Shown in pieces: positions 44,392 to 53,327 of a stretch of 64,000 bases of DNA. Position numbers and translations under genes: made by a program. Position 1 is the first letter of the stretch; each line of letters starts with the position of its first letter. The notes under the pieces are model-generated. The model saw only the letters and a list, made by a program, of their open reading frames with translations. It was not told the DNA's origin and did no database searches. The DNA is from Flavobacterium aquicola (GTDB lineage Bacteria > Bacteroidota > Bacteroidia > Flavobacteriales > Flavobacteriaceae): the NCBI RefSeq assembly GCF_003385115.1, contig NZ_QUNI01000006.1, forward strand, positions 194,986 through 258,985. Reading direction: 5' to 3'.

Positions 44392-44426
44392 CAAAACTAA
44401 GAAAAACTACTTAAGTATTTATACTA
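44392..44426 (-). promoter_or_regulatory. Transporter promoter with AAGTA-N4-TACTA dyad
   Basis: TAGTTTTG (44392-44399, minus strand) fits TAnnTTTG. AAGTA-TTTA-TACTA (44413-44426) is centred 27.5 bp from its last base. TACTTAAGTA (44408-44417), a perfect palindrome, overlaps it. The same TACTTAAGT lies before the nitrate reductase operon. Confidence 0.5.
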
Positions 44427-44583
44427 ATATAAAATAATGTTTAATATTGTTATAATAATGTTTGAGATAGAGTTTTGTAAAAAACACTTCCTATTATGCT
44501 TACAAAATCGCATGAAAAGATTACAGCCTAACAATTAAATAAGCCATAAAGTGAAAAATTAATTTACCTCATTACCTAAATAA

Positions 44584-44614
44584 AAAACCCGACAGGCTGA
44601 AACTGTCGGGTTTT
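44584..44614 (-). terminator. Terminator after the GT39 gene
   Basis: AAAACCCGACAG pairs with CTGTCGGGTTTT around GCTGAAA, with a T run on the minus strand. It lies about 65 bp past the glycosyltransferase stop. Confidence 0.85.
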
Positions 44615-44679
44615 GCTTTTGTTTAGTAAAATCCAGTAAAAAAAGAAATTATTAGAAAAATATTCTGCAAACCATAAGG

Positions 44680-46206
44680 TCAATCATAGTTTTTCTTCTC
44701 TTCCATTTCTTCTTTTATTCTTTTGCTGACATCAACTTTTGCTCCTTTTAATACGTAAATGGAAATTTCTGTCTCTCTGGAATATTTATTAATTCGCTTT
44801 CCTGCTAAATATACTGTATCAAATAGAGGTCTTTCAACTTTTCGATCAGGGTCATCATCATCTTTTTCTTTGACTAAAATGACATTTTTAATTTTCATAT
44901 CTAATGGAAGCCAATTGATATAATCGGCATGAAACGAACTGGCAATCACTTTTTTATTAGCAGTATAATAATTGATAGCTCCTGCTTGTCCGTAATTATC
45001 ACAAAGAATTAAAGTATGCTCAAGATCTGGCATCGTCCTGCAGACCGAATCTACTTTTACCGCTAATTCTTTCCAGCCTACCATATCAGCAAAATCTTGC
45101 TGAAGTATATGTTCTGTGCCATCTTCCCAGCGATGCAGTCCGTATTTCTGAAATTCTTTGGCATGACTCACAATGTATTGCGGACTTTTATTTGGAAAAT
45201 CAGCTTTGTACATCGGAATAAAAATCAGCATCGGAATAACAATTAAAACTGAAAATAAATACCTTTTCCAGCCATTTTTTAATTTTTCTTCTAAAAAAAC
45301 TGAACCAAAAGCGATATAAATAGGATACAGCCCAATAGCATAATAATCTTTGGCTTTGAAATACATAAAAACCATTAGTGTAAAAACTATGGACCAAAAG
45401 AACGGCCGGTATTTCTCAAATGGCTGATAGAATAACAAAGCTGCTAATCCCGAAACAATGACTAAAAAAGAGCCTATAAAAAAGAACAATTGTGATTTTA
45501 AAAAATCTACTCTATCTACATAAACTAACTGAGTATCTGCCAATTCTTTTAAATGATGAATTACGGGAAATTTGTTTTGAAATTGCCAAAAAAGATTGGG
45601 TGCAATAAGTAAGAGCCCAAAAATAACCGCTAAATATAATTTTGGCTGAACAAATATTTTACGCTGTTTCGTTACAAATAATGCAGGAATCATACCTATG
45701 AATAAAAAACCGATATTGTATTTGTTTAAAAAACCGTAAGCAAATACAATTGCTCCAATTAAAAGCCATTTTGTATTTTCGGAATTAATGTATTTAATCA
45801 CCATTAGATAAACGGCCGTCCAGCACAATACATCAAAAGAATTAGGCTGATACAAAATGTTTAATCGCAAAAGAGACGAAAATAACACACAAACAGCTCC
45901 CAATAGTAAAGCAGGCAGATTTCCTTTTAATTCCTCAATGGCTTTCCAAACCACAACTATAGTCAATGCTCCAAACAAAGCAGGAAAAAATTTCACCCAA
46001 AAAACCGTGCCGCCTAAAAGCAAAATCAGATACGAAATCCAAGAAGTAAATGGCGGTACCGATAAATACCCCCAGGCCAAATGACGGCCCTGATCTAAGT
46101 GCAAATATTCATCACGCTGCAAATCGTAATCAGAACTTATCAATGAATATTGCAAAACAAATTTCAACAAAATAAAGCCTAGTAATAGTAAAGTTTTTTT
46201 GGTCAT
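44680..46206 (-). CDS. GT39-family glycosyltransferase (ArnT/PMT type)
   Basis: The 508-residue protein has about 11 hydrophobic helices in its first two thirds and a soluble C-terminal part. The first loop has YDLQRDEYLHLDQGRHLAWGYLSVPP, with the acidic residues that mark GT-C enzymes using polyprenyl-phosphate sugars. LNILYQPNSFDVLCW is a second family landmark. It probably adds a sugar to lipid or protein on the periplasmic side. The gene stands alone. Confidence 0.85.
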   Translation of the reverse strand: MTKKTLLLLGFILLKFVLQYSLISSDYDLQRDEYLHLDQGRHLAWGYLSVPPFTSWISYLILLLGGTVFWVKFFPALFGALTIVVVWKAIEELKGNLPALLLGAVCVLFSSLLRLNILYQPNSFDVLCWTAVYLMVIKYINSENTKWLLIGAIVFAYGFLNKYNIGFLFIGMIPALFVTKQRKIFVQPKLYLAVIFGLLLIAPNLFWQFQNKFPVIHHLKELADTQLVYVDRVDFLKSQLFFFIGSFLVIVSGLAALLFYQPFEKYRPFFWSIVFTLMVFMYFKAKDYYAIGLYPIYIAFGSVFLEEKLKNGWKRYLFSVLIVIPMLIFIPMYKADFPNKSPQYIVSHAKEFQKYGLHRWEDGTEHILQQDFADMVGWKELAVKVDSVCRTMPDLEHTLILCDNYGQAGAINYYTANKKVIASSFHADYINWLPLDMKIKNVILVKEKDDDDPDRKVERPLFDTVYLAGKRINKYSRETEISIYVLKGAKVDVSKRIKEEMEEKKNYD

Positions 46207-46299
46207 TGGTTTGGTTCGATATTAGTTAGGACAATGTAGTTAATTCCTTTTATATTATACTGATAAGCTCCTTCAAATGACCAATAATTACAAATCAAA

Positions 46300-46635
46300 T
46301 TACTTACGAACTTTTAGCGGAAGCTTATTTTTCACCAATTCATACGACTGCAAAAGATATTTTTCCCAATCTGCTTTTTTCATTTTGTTAACATCTTCAA
46401 TCAAAACCCATTTGTATCGGGCAACATACGGCGCAGGTTTGAAACCAGGCGAATTACTGATTTCCTCAAATTCATCGTCTCTGACTTTGAACGAAGCCGT
46501 TGTGGGAGATTGATCAAGTCCAACAACACAAAACATTTTTTCCCCAACCGAAAAAACCAAATCATGTCCCCATTTAATATCTTCTGTCACCGTTGGCAAT
46601 TGCCTGCATATATTTTGGATTTCTTCTACGCTCAT
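46300..46635 (-). CDS. MmcQ/YjbR-family protein
   Basis: The ATG at 46635 (MSVEEIQNICRQLPTVTEDI) is chosen; the longer frame upstream has no family match. The 111-residue protein shows the family pattern KWGHDLVFSVGEKMFCVVGLDQ, then ASFKVRDDEFEEISNSPGFKPAPYVARYKWV. It has a CyaY-like double-wing fold and may bind DNA, but the function is unknown. Confidence 0.88.
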   Translation of the reverse strand: MSVEEIQNICRQLPTVTEDIKWGHDLVFSVGEKMFCVVGLDQSPTTASFKVRDDEFEEISNSPGFKPAPYVARYKWVLIEDVNKMKKADWEKYLLQSYELVKNKLPLKVRK

Positions 46636-46748
46636 TTTCTGTTTTTTAGAACGTAAATATAATTGATTTTTAAGAATATAATTATCGGCAAAAAAACTCA
46701 ATAAAAAATAATAAAAAACAACTGTTTTTGCCGATAACGGCAAAGACT

Positions 46749-47702
46749 TTACTTATTCTCCTTATATTTTGATCCCTGCAGAATTCCTCTTTTCTCAATC
46801 GTTGAATCGATATAATGCTGAATTTCGGTCTTTTTCAATCTCCAATTTGGAGCGATAAGCAAATCCCAATCAGAAATTCCAAAGAGGCGCTGGATGACTA
46901 TATCTGGGCGCAATAATGGAATAAGGTCGCAAAGCAAATCGGTGTATTGTTCCAAAGTAAAGAGCGGAAACGGATTTCGCTTGTAGTGCACACCCATAAT
47001 CGAACCTTCGACAATGTGCAGATGATGAAATTTGACGAATTTTATTTGGGGAAAGCGATTGATTTCATGAATGTAGTTGAGCATCATTTCGTAAGTTTCC
47101 CAAGGGAATCCAAAAACAGTATGCACACACAAATCAATTGGACTGTCTTTTAATAATTCCACTGCCGAAACAAATTCAGCATGTGTACAACCTCGGTTAA
47201 TTTTTTGCAAAGTTTCGTCATACATCGACTCCATCCCCATTTCGAGATCAACATCAAAACGGTCACAATAGCTTTCGAGTAAAGTCACTTTTTCGGCATC
47301 AATACAATCGGGACGAGTCCCCACCGAAAACCCCACAACCTCATCGGGATTGAAAGCCAATGCCCGATCGTAAATCGTTTTTAGATAATCAACATTGGCG
47401 TAGGTATTGGTATTCGGCTGAAAATAAACTATAAATTGATCCGCTTTGTATGATTTTTTGGCGCGTTCCATTCCCTGAAGCAATTGCTCCTCAATCGTGG
47501 GCGCTTTTCGGGAAATATCCGGCGTAAAAGAATCGACATTGCAATACGTGCAACCTCCATAACCTTTCAGTCCATCACGATTAGGACAGCTAAAATTACC
47601 GTCTACAATTACTTTGAAAACTTTTTTGCCGTTGTATTTCTCCCTGAGATGGGTACCGTAATTGTTATACCCTTTTTTGGAGGATTCTTTTTCTGCATTC
47701 AT
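46749..47702 (-). CDS. Radical SAM protein, TIGR01212/YhcC type
   Basis: ATG at 47702 gives a 317-residue protein; the upstream frame adds 28 residues overlapping a repeat and is not used. The radical SAM cysteines are in SCPNRDGLKGYGGCTYCNVDSF, and the family tail is LEMGMESMYDETLQKINRGCTHAEF and VHTVFGFPWETYEMM. The substrate is unknown; relatives are linked to tRNA or uncharacterised sulfur chemistry. It is not part of an operon. Confidence 0.9.
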   Translation of the reverse strand: MNAEKESSKKGYNNYGTHLREKYNGKKVFKVIVDGNFSCPNRDGLKGYGGCTYCNVDSFTPDISRKAPTIEEQLLQGMERAKKSYKADQFIVYFQPNTNTYANVDYLKTIYDRALAFNPDEVVGFSVGTRPDCIDAEKVTLLESYCDRFDVDLEMGMESMYDETLQKINRGCTHAEFVSAVELLKDSPIDLCVHTVFGFPWETYEMMLNYIHEINRFPQIKFVKFHHLHIVEGSIMGVHYKRNPFPLFTLEQYTDLLCDLIPLLRPDIVIQRLFGISDWDLLIAPNWRLKKTEIQHYIDSTIEKRGILQGSKYKENK

Positions 47703-47802
47703 TTCGCAAAGGTATTCACGATTATGTGGTGCCGAAATGACTTTTGTCAGGTATTTTGGAGCAGAAAGATTAGGCTTTTTACGCAAAACCTACTCTCAAT
47801 AT

Positions 47803-47891
47803 TGTCATTCCGTAGGAATCTCCTCAAGTAGCTCGACAAAGAAAAGGACTTAGTTTGTGGACATACTAACGGAGATTCCTACGGAATGACA
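47803..47891. repeat. Palindromic TGTCAT...ATGACA repeat with perfect ends
   Basis: The left end TGTCATTCCGTAGGAATCTCC is an inverted copy of the right end (21 of 21). The middle has AAGTAGCTCGACAAAG and GGACTTAGTTTGTGGACAT. It is the best preserved of the family. Confidence 0.85.
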
Positions 47892-47982
47892 AGTTTGGGG
47901 ATAATTTGGCACTTTAAAAAAACGTCACCTTTGAACAATTCTCGCAAAGACGAAGAGGCGCAAAGTCCTTTCCTATAAAATT

Positions 47983-48173
47983 AATCCTTTCTATCTGCGT
48001 GAATCTGCGACCCCGAAAGCTTTCGGGGGCATGCCACTATTTCTCACGCAGATTTTGCAAATTTTTGATTTTTAGAAATTCATAAAACTGACCCACTAGA
48101 CTTAATGAATCTTTGTGAAATAACACTATTACCTCAATCTTAATCAAACTTCTATTTTTCGAAAAAGGATTGA
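47983..48173. repeat. Left direct repeat beside the acyltransferase gene
   Basis: It runs from AATCCTTTCTATCTGCGTG through CCACTATTTCTCACGCAG, TTTTTAGAAATTCA and GAATCTTTGTGAAATAA to CTATTTTTCGAAAAAGG. The same order is found at 49379-49556, to the right of the acyltransferase gene. Confidence 0.8.
48127..48172 (-). pseudogene. Relic of the moaA 3' end
   Basis: Read on the minus strand it encodes FSKNRSLIKIE, close to the last residues of MoaA (FSKNRSMIKIGG) at 49511-49550. About 38 bases are nearly identical, and there is no gene body. It lies about 1.4 kb from the real moaA end. Confidence 0.7.
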
Positions 48174-48216
48174 ATACCTATATTTGTCGAAATTCAAAAA
48201 AAATGTAAAAAAAAGA

Positions 48217-49311
48217 ATGAAAAAAATCCCCAATTTAACTGCCCTTCGTTTCTTTTTGGCTTTGTTGGTAGTGCTTTACCATATTCCCCAATTCTGCGAA
48301 CACAGAGGGTTTCCGTTCTTTGATTCACTAGCTTTTTTACATAAAGGCCAAGAGGCAGTTTATCTCTTTTTTTCGTTAAGCGGTTTTTTAATCATTCGCC
48401 AATTGTACATCGAAAAAACAACCGAGAATACGATTTTCCTAGTTCCGTTCTTTTTGAGGAGAATTTTAAGAATATGGCCATTGTATTATTTAATTCTGTT
48501 CTTTGGTTTCCTTTATTACCGTGTGGTATTGCCCTATTTTGGATTTCCGTTTGAAAACAATTACAACCTCACCGAAGGGATTTTACTTTCGATAACTTTC
48601 TTTCCAAATATTTTTGCCACCTACAAACCGGGTGGTATCATTGAGATTTTATGGTCAATCGGAATTGAAGAACAATTTTATTTATTTATCGCACCTTTGT
48701 TTTTCCTTTTGCCTTCCAAAAAAACACTTCCATTTTTGGCTCTATTTACGGGAGTTTATTTTGCGGTTTTCTTTTCTGAATCCATTCCGTTTCTGTCCGA
48801 TTATAAAATGTTCTTTTTTTATTTTTCGTTCAGTGGCATCTGTTCCATACTGTTGCTTAAACCTGTATTTAGTGAAATACTGCAAAAAAGCAGAATTTTG
48901 ATTTTTGCAGTTTTTTTGATTTATCTATCGACATCCCTATTCAGTGATAATTTATCAAAACCGATATACCATCTTTTTAGCATGATTTTATTTGGATTGA
49001 CAATTGGTTCACTATCGACAAAACCGATAGCCTTTTTAGAAAACAAACCACTCAATTATTTGGGAAACATTTCATACGGAATTTACGTTTTTCACGCCAT
49101 AGCGATGCAGTTTGCGGGACTGCTCTATCTGAAACTGAATATTCACTCAAAACTTCCGGCAGTCCTATCGATACTGCTTTTCAATATTTTGGTATTGGCG
49201 ATTACGATAATCGTTTCACATTTTTCCTACACCTATTACGAAAGCTATTTTTTGGGTTTAAAACATAAATTCAGAGTCCAAAAAGCCAACCAAATCAGCC
49301 CCCAATCTTAA
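48217..49311 (+). CDS. Acyltransferase-3-family membrane protein
   Basis: ATG at 48217 gives a 364-residue protein. It has about ten hydrophobic helices and the family start NLTALRFFLALLVVLYHIPQFCEHRG with the active-site histidine, then LSGFLIIRQLYIEK, RRILRIWPLYYLILFFGF and WSIGIEEQFYLFIAP. Such proteins acylate sugars of O-antigen or polysaccharide in the membrane. The gene is flanked by direct repeats (47983-48173, 49379-49556), and it points opposite to moaA, which suggests that it was inserted there. Confidence 0.9.
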   Translation: MKKIPNLTALRFFLALLVVLYHIPQFCEHRGFPFFDSLAFLHKGQEAVYLFFSLSGFLIIRQLYIEKTTENTIFLVPFFLRRILRIWPLYYLILFFGFLYYRVVLPYFGFPFENNYNLTEGILLSITFFPNIFATYKPGGIIEILWSIGIEEQFYLFIAPLFFLLPSKKTLPFLALFTGVYFAVFFSESIPFLSDYKMFFFYFSFSGICSILLLKPVFSEILQKSRILIFAVFLIYLSTSLFSDNLSKPIYHLFSMILFGLTIGSLSTKPIAFLENKPLNYLGNISYGIYVFHAIAMQFAGLLYLKLNIHSKLPAVLSILLFNILVLAITIIVSHFSYTYYESYFLGLKHKFRVQKANQISPQS

Positions 49312-49378
49312 ATCATACTACTATTTTTCAAAACAAATTGATTTTTTCAAGAAACAAAGATTGCTCTTTGCAATAAAT

Positions 49379-49556
49379 AAATCCATTTTATCTGCGTGAA
49401 TCTACGAAAATCTGCGTGCCACTATTTCTCACGCAGATTTTCGCAGATTTTGATTTTTTTAGAAATTCACAAGCCTGACTCGCTAGAATACGAATCTTTG
49501 CGAAATAAAACTAGCCCCCAATCTTAATCATACTCCTATTTTTCGAAAAAAGAAGC
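49379..49556. repeat. Right direct repeat, overlapping the moaA 3' end
   Basis: It matches 47983-48173 in order and orientation, with an indel where the left copy has a CCCCGAAAGCTTTCGGGG hairpin. Its last 46 bases are the genuine 3' end of moaA. Confidence 0.8.
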
Positions 49557-50518
49557 GGGTCTTGAAATTTAGCATCATCATCCATTCCGCCACGCATGGC
49601 AAATTTGGATTTTATGTTTTGGAAGATTAGCGGTTCTATTGAATCACCTGCTCGCAAAGTATCGAGCAAAGAAGTTTCAGTATTCGAAAACAGACAATTT
49701 TTTAATTTCCCGTCGGCAGTCAAACGGATTCGGTTGCAAGTACTACAAAACGGATTCGTAACCGAGCTAATTACGGAAAAACTACCTTTATAAGACTCTA
49801 TTTTATGATTTTTGGAAGTATCATTCGGTCTGTCCTGCAAACGATTTACATTATCTTCACCATAAAAATCATTCGCCTGAGAAAGTATTTCGGCATAACT
49901 TACCAATTTCTCTTTATTCCATCGATTGCCGTCAAAAGGCATAAACTCTATAAACCGAATCTGAATGTTTCGCTCTTTGGTCAGCTCAATAAAATCAACA
50001 ATTTCGTTGTCATTAAATCCTTTGATAACAACTACATTCAGTTTTACTTTGAAACCATTTTCCTCAAGTAACCCAATGTTTTCAATCACTTTTTCAAAAT
50101 AATTGCGACGGGTGATTTCGTTGAATTTGTCTTGTTTCAAACTGTCGATACTCACGTTCAAAGTGGTAATTCCGGCCTCTTTGAAAGTATCTATAAAATC
50201 GTGAACTAGGATTCCGTTGGTCGTCAAAGTCAGTTCAACACCTAGTTTTCCTAATTCTGCAATAATGTTTTTGGCATCTTTTCGCACCAATGGCTCACCA
50301 CCTGTCAATCGGATTTTGTTGACGCCAAGTTTTACGAAAGTCTGCGCAATGGTAACAATTTCCTCTGCAGTCATCAGATGTGCCCTTGGTGTAAGCGCAA
50401 TCCCCTCGGCCGGCATACAATAAGTGCATCTCAAATTACAGTGTTCCGTAATCGAAATGCGGAGGTAATTGTGTGCCCTTCCGTGGTTGTCCTGCATTGG
50501 ATTTTTGTTATTTTCCAT
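49511..50518 (-). CDS. moaA: GTP 3',8-cyclase, molybdopterin biosynthesis
   Basis: MoaA, a radical SAM enzyme, starts molybdopterin synthesis from GTP with MoaC. The ATG at 50518 (MENNKNPMQDNHGR) is preferred to one 12 bp upstream. The 335-residue protein has the N-terminal cluster EHCNLRCTYCMP (CxxxCxxC), then VNKIRLTGGEPLVRKD, and the C-terminal cluster VTNPFCSTCNRIRLTADGKLKNCLF. The C-terminal GG is conserved and required. It overlaps the moaCB stop by 11 bp. It is the last gene of the operon. Confidence 0.96.
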   Translation of the reverse strand: MENNKNPMQDNHGRAHNYLRISITEHCNLRCTYCMPAEGIALTPRAHLMTAEEIVTIAQTFVKLGVNKIRLTGGEPLVRKDAKNIIAELGKLGVELTLTTNGILVHDFIDTFKEAGITTLNVSIDSLKQDKFNEITRRNYFEKVIENIGLLEENGFKVKLNVVVIKGFNDNEIVDFIELTKERNIQIRFIEFMPFDGNRWNKEKLVSYAEILSQANDFYGEDNVNRLQDRPNDTSKNHKIESYKGSFSVISSVTNPFCSTCNRIRLTADGKLKNCLFSNTETSLLDTLRAGDSIEPLIFQNIKSKFAMRGGMDDDAKFQDPLLFSKNRSMIKIGG

Positions 50519-51422
50519 GGTTGAAACCATTTAATATTTTGAATAAATGCAAAATCGATGGGAAAACTGCATCCATAGATTCACTAGCACCCGCTGTTGA
50601 ACCTGGTAAAGCCATAATCAAGGTATTCCCCTTGAAACCGACCACACTTCGGGATAACATGGCATAAGGTGTCCTGTCTTGTCCATAGGAACGAATGGCT
50701 TCTTCAATTCCTGGAATGCGACGATCCAATAACGGAATAACCGCTTCCGGAGTGACATCGCGATTAGACAAACCGGTTCCGCCAGTTATGATAACCAAGT
50801 CTTTTTTGCTGTCGCAAAACTTGTTTATTGTTTCTTGTATATCAGTTACCTCATCAGGAATCACTGTGTAATTGGAAACACTTAATCCTAGTTTTTTGAT
50901 TTTATCGGTAATAACTTTTCCAGCTCGATCTTCTTTTTTTCCAGAAGCTACTGAGTCCGAACAAATCATAACTGCCACTGATAAATTGAGATCACCCTTA
51001 ACTCCGTAATCCGATTTTCCTCCTTTTTTATGCAATAATTTTATGGTTGAAATTTCAACTTGTTTATCGATTGGCTTTAGCATGTCATACATTGTCAAAG
51101 CTACAATCGATGATCCATGCATGGCCTCAACCTCAACGCCTGTTCGGTAAATCGCTTTAACGGTTACTTTTATCAATACTGAATCTTCCAACAATTCATA
51201 TTCAATTCCGGTAAATTCAATCGGCATTGGATGACAGTCTGGAATAGAATTTGAAGTGTTTTTTACCGCAAATAAACCTGCAGTTCTTGCAACTTCCAAT
51301 ACATCGCCTTTTGGAACGGTTTTGTTTATAATTGCCTGCATTGTTTCAGGCGAACCTACTTTTACGATGGCTTGGGCTGTTGCTGTGCGTTGTGTAATTA
51401 TTTTATGAGTGATATCTACCAT
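50508..51422 (-). CDS. moaCB: Fused MoaC / MoaB-MogA molybdopterin protein
   Basis: The 304-residue protein joins two enzymes. The MoaC part (about 1-150) has MVDITHKIITQRTATAQAIV, DCHPMPIEF and VEVEAMHGSSIVALTMYDM; it makes cyclic pyranopterin phosphate. The MoaB/MogA part (about 155-304) has VMICSDSVASGKKEDRAGKVI, TGGTGLSNRDVTPEAV and LPGSTAGASESMDAVFP; it adenylylates molybdopterin. The fusion is known in Bacteroidetes. It lies 139 bp after moaE, and the moaA start overlaps its stop. Confidence 0.94.
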   Translation of the reverse strand: MVDITHKIITQRTATAQAIVKVGSPETMQAIINKTVPKGDVLEVARTAGLFAVKNTSNSIPDCHPMPIEFTGIEYELLEDSVLIKVTVKAIYRTGVEVEAMHGSSIVALTMYDMLKPIDKQVEISTIKLLHKKGGKSDYGVKGDLNLSVAVMICSDSVASGKKEDRAGKVITDKIKKLGLSVSNYTVIPDEVTDIQETINKFCDSKKDLVIITGGTGLSNRDVTPEAVIPLLDRRIPGIEEAIRSYGQDRTPYAMLSRSVVGFKGNTLIMALPGSTAGASESMDAVFPSILHLFKILNGFNHGK

Positions 51423-51561
51423 TTAGATTTCAGATTTTTGATTAACGATTTTAGATTTTTGATCTCTAATTCTTAATTTTTGATTAACTGATTTTTGATT
51501 TTTTTAAATCACATTTATCCATGCTTATCAGTTTCATCTGTGCCATCAGTGAGCTATTTTA

Positions 51562-52008
51562 TTATGTGTTCTTTTTCCAAGTATAGCTTTCGTCATCAAA
51601 AATTTCTTTGCCGAAAATCGCTGTTTTCTCCTTTATTTCTTCAACCAAAAATTCCAAAGCTTCATACACCACTTTTCGTCTTGGTGCAGAAACAAAGACA
51701 AACAAGCAAATTTCGCCTGTCTTTACTAATCCCAAACTATGATAAATATGCAGACACGACAATTCATATTTGGCGAAAGCCGATTCCCGAATCTCATAGA
51801 AAGTCTGCTCTGCCATTTCCTCGTAAGAAGTGTACTCAATTGCGGTTACTGTTTTGCCTTCAATCACATCGGCGCGAACTTGTCCTAGAAAAATATTATG
51901 AGCTCCAATTGTGGTTTTACTTTGGTGTTTGGCAATCGAATTTCCGATGAACTCGGAAGTTATTTGTCCTTGAATAAAAGAACTTTTCTTTGGTTTATCT
52001 GTTGACAT
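51562..52008 (-). CDS. moaE: Molybdopterin synthase catalytic subunit
   Basis: MoaE with MoaD turns cyclic pyranopterin phosphate into molybdopterin. The 148-residue protein shows the family segments GAHNIFLGQVRADVIEGKTVTAIEYTSYEEMAEQTF, HIYHSLGLVKTGEICLFVFVSAPRR and VEEIKEKTAIFGKEIFDDESYTWKKN. The catalytic lysines at the end (IKEKTAIFGKE) are present. Its own spacing to the next gene is 139 bp, but the same orientation suggests one operon. Confidence 0.94.
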   Translation of the reverse strand: MSTDKPKKSSFIQGQITSEFIGNSIAKHQSKTTIGAHNIFLGQVRADVIEGKTVTAIEYTSYEEMAEQTFYEIRESAFAKYELSCLHIYHSLGLVKTGEICLFVFVSAPRRKVVYEALEFLVEEIKEKTAIFGKEIFDDESYTWKKNT

Positions 52009-52069
52009 TACTATTTCTGCTTTTATTTTTTTAATTTTTTTATTGAATTTGCCATTGCCATTGAAATTG

Positions 52070-53137
52070 TCATTGAATTTGATTTTTCAGCGATTCTATT
52101 CCTCTTGCCAAATGGAAAACACCAACAAATCCAGAATTTTTTAAATAATTCATAGCCTGCTGACTGCGCTGTCCCGTTTGGCAAAACACAACTATTTCTT
52201 GGTTTTTATGCAAATTCTTACTATATTCTTCTAATTCGCTCAAAGGAATCTGGATTACATTTTCCCTCTTAAACTCGGGCACTTCATCCGATTCTCTAAC
52301 ATCTATTACAACCATTCCCAATTGACTGCATTTTTCCAAAAAGGCTTCGGGAGTTAAATCTTCATTGTTTTTTTTATTGTTCAAAAGCAAAGTTCCGTTT
52401 ATGAATCCTTTTTCAACTGCTTTTGGATTTTTAGTAAAATCAATGATTTGAGTCTGAAAATGCAAAGCATCATAGATCAATAATTTCCCCGAGAGCACCG
52501 TACCAATTTCCAATATAATCTTAAGCACTTCGGTGGCTTGTAATGTTCCAAGTGTATTTGGCAAAACTCCCAAAACTCCGCTTTCAGCACAATTCGGAAC
52601 CGCATTCAAATTTTCCTGCTCTGGAAACAAGCAACGGTAACTTGGTCCATTTTTATAATTGAATACCGAAACCTGACCTTCAAACTTATGGATCGAAGCA
52701 TACACCATCGGAATCTTTTTAGCTGCCGACAAATCATTTATAAAATAACGGACAGCGATTGTATCAGTGCAATCGACTATTATATGATATCCTTCGACAA
52801 TTCGCGGAGCATTTTGAGTTGTAAAAAACTCTGAAAAAGCCGTTATATTAATCTCTGGATTAAGTTCTAAAATTGCTTTCTTGGCTGTTTCAGCTTTGAT
52901 GTTTCCGCAATCTTTTAAAGTGTACAATAACTGTCTGTGCAAATTCGTTTCATCCACCACATCGCCGTCAACAATCCCAATATTCCCCACTCCCGCCGAA
53001 GCTAAATTCTGCAAAACCGGACAGCCCAAACCACCCGCACCAATTACCAAGACACGTGCGTCCTGCAATTTTTGCTGACCTGTTTCTCCTATTTCTGGGA
53101 GAATTATTTGTCTGTTATATCGTTTGGTGTTTATCAT
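52070..53137 (-). CDS. moeB: MoeB/ThiF-type adenylyltransferase with rhodanese domain
   Basis: MoeB activates the C-terminus of MoaD for sulfur transfer. The 355-residue protein has an N-terminal ThiF fold (ARVLVIGAGGLGCPVLQNLASAGVGNIGIVDGD, then NCAESGVLGVLPNTLGTLQ) and a C-terminal rhodanese domain (about 265-355, with VVIDVRESDE and the catalytic cysteine in VVFCQTGQRSQQA). The rhodanese part may supply sulfur. The CxxC zinc pairs of some MoeB proteins are reduced here. It lies between moaD and moaE. Confidence 0.92.
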   Translation of the reverse strand: MINTKRYNRQIILPEIGETGQQKLQDARVLVIGAGGLGCPVLQNLASAGVGNIGIVDGDVVDETNLHRQLLYTLKDCGNIKAETAKKAILELNPEINITAFSEFFTTQNAPRIVEGYHIIVDCTDTIAVRYFINDLSAAKKIPMVYASIHKFEGQVSVFNYKNGPSYRCLFPEQENLNAVPNCAESGVLGVLPNTLGTLQATEVLKIILEIGTVLSGKLLIYDALHFQTQIIDFTKNPKAVEKGFINGTLLLNNKKNNEDLTPEAFLEKCSQLGMVVIDVRESDEVPEFKRENVIQIPLSELEEYSKNLHKNQEIVVFCQTGQRSQQAMNYLKNSGFVGVFHLARGIESLKNQIQ

Positions 53138-53149
53138 TTTATTTTAAAA

Positions 53150-53318
53150 CTTTTTTTGAAACATATAAGTCATATAAGTTATTCTTTTTTAAATTCTAAT
53201 CACTCTTATATGCGCTTTGACTTATTTGTTTCAAAAAATTTAATTCTTATTTACGTTTACCATATAAGGCATTTAAGGACATTTAAGTATTTCTTAAAAC
53301 TTATATGACTTATATGTT
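53150..53318. repeat. CATATAAG short repeats
   Basis: The units CATATAAGTCATATAAG, ACTCTTATATGCG, CCATATAAGGCATTTAAGG and CTTATATGACTTATATG are repeated in the gap between moaD and moeB. They are the same family as at 18004 and 29417. Confidence 0.55.
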
Positions 53319-53327
53319 TTAAAAAAA

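Larger units (their letters stand above)
44323..44679. other. Intergenic region with the transporter promoter and a terminator
   Basis: The 357-bp gap has the promoter and dyad of the preceding minus-strand transporter (44392-44426) and the terminator of the next gene (44584-44614). No further gene was seen. Confidence 0.65.
47703..48216. other. Intergenic repeats and a moaA relic before the acyltransferase gene
   Basis: The 514-bp gap contains a palindromic TGTCAT repeat (47803-47891) and a direct-repeat copy (47983-48173) which itself contains a relic of the moaA 3' end. Confidence 0.7.

Noticed and set aside
46636-46743. Extended N-terminus of the MmcQ/YjbR protein
   Set aside because: The 36 extra residues have no family match, and the family start fits the ATG at 46635.
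47803-47891. Miniature transposon with target-site duplication
   Set aside because: The inverted ends are perfect, but no transposase with such ends was seen in the window and no clear target duplication was found, so it is listed only as a repeat.
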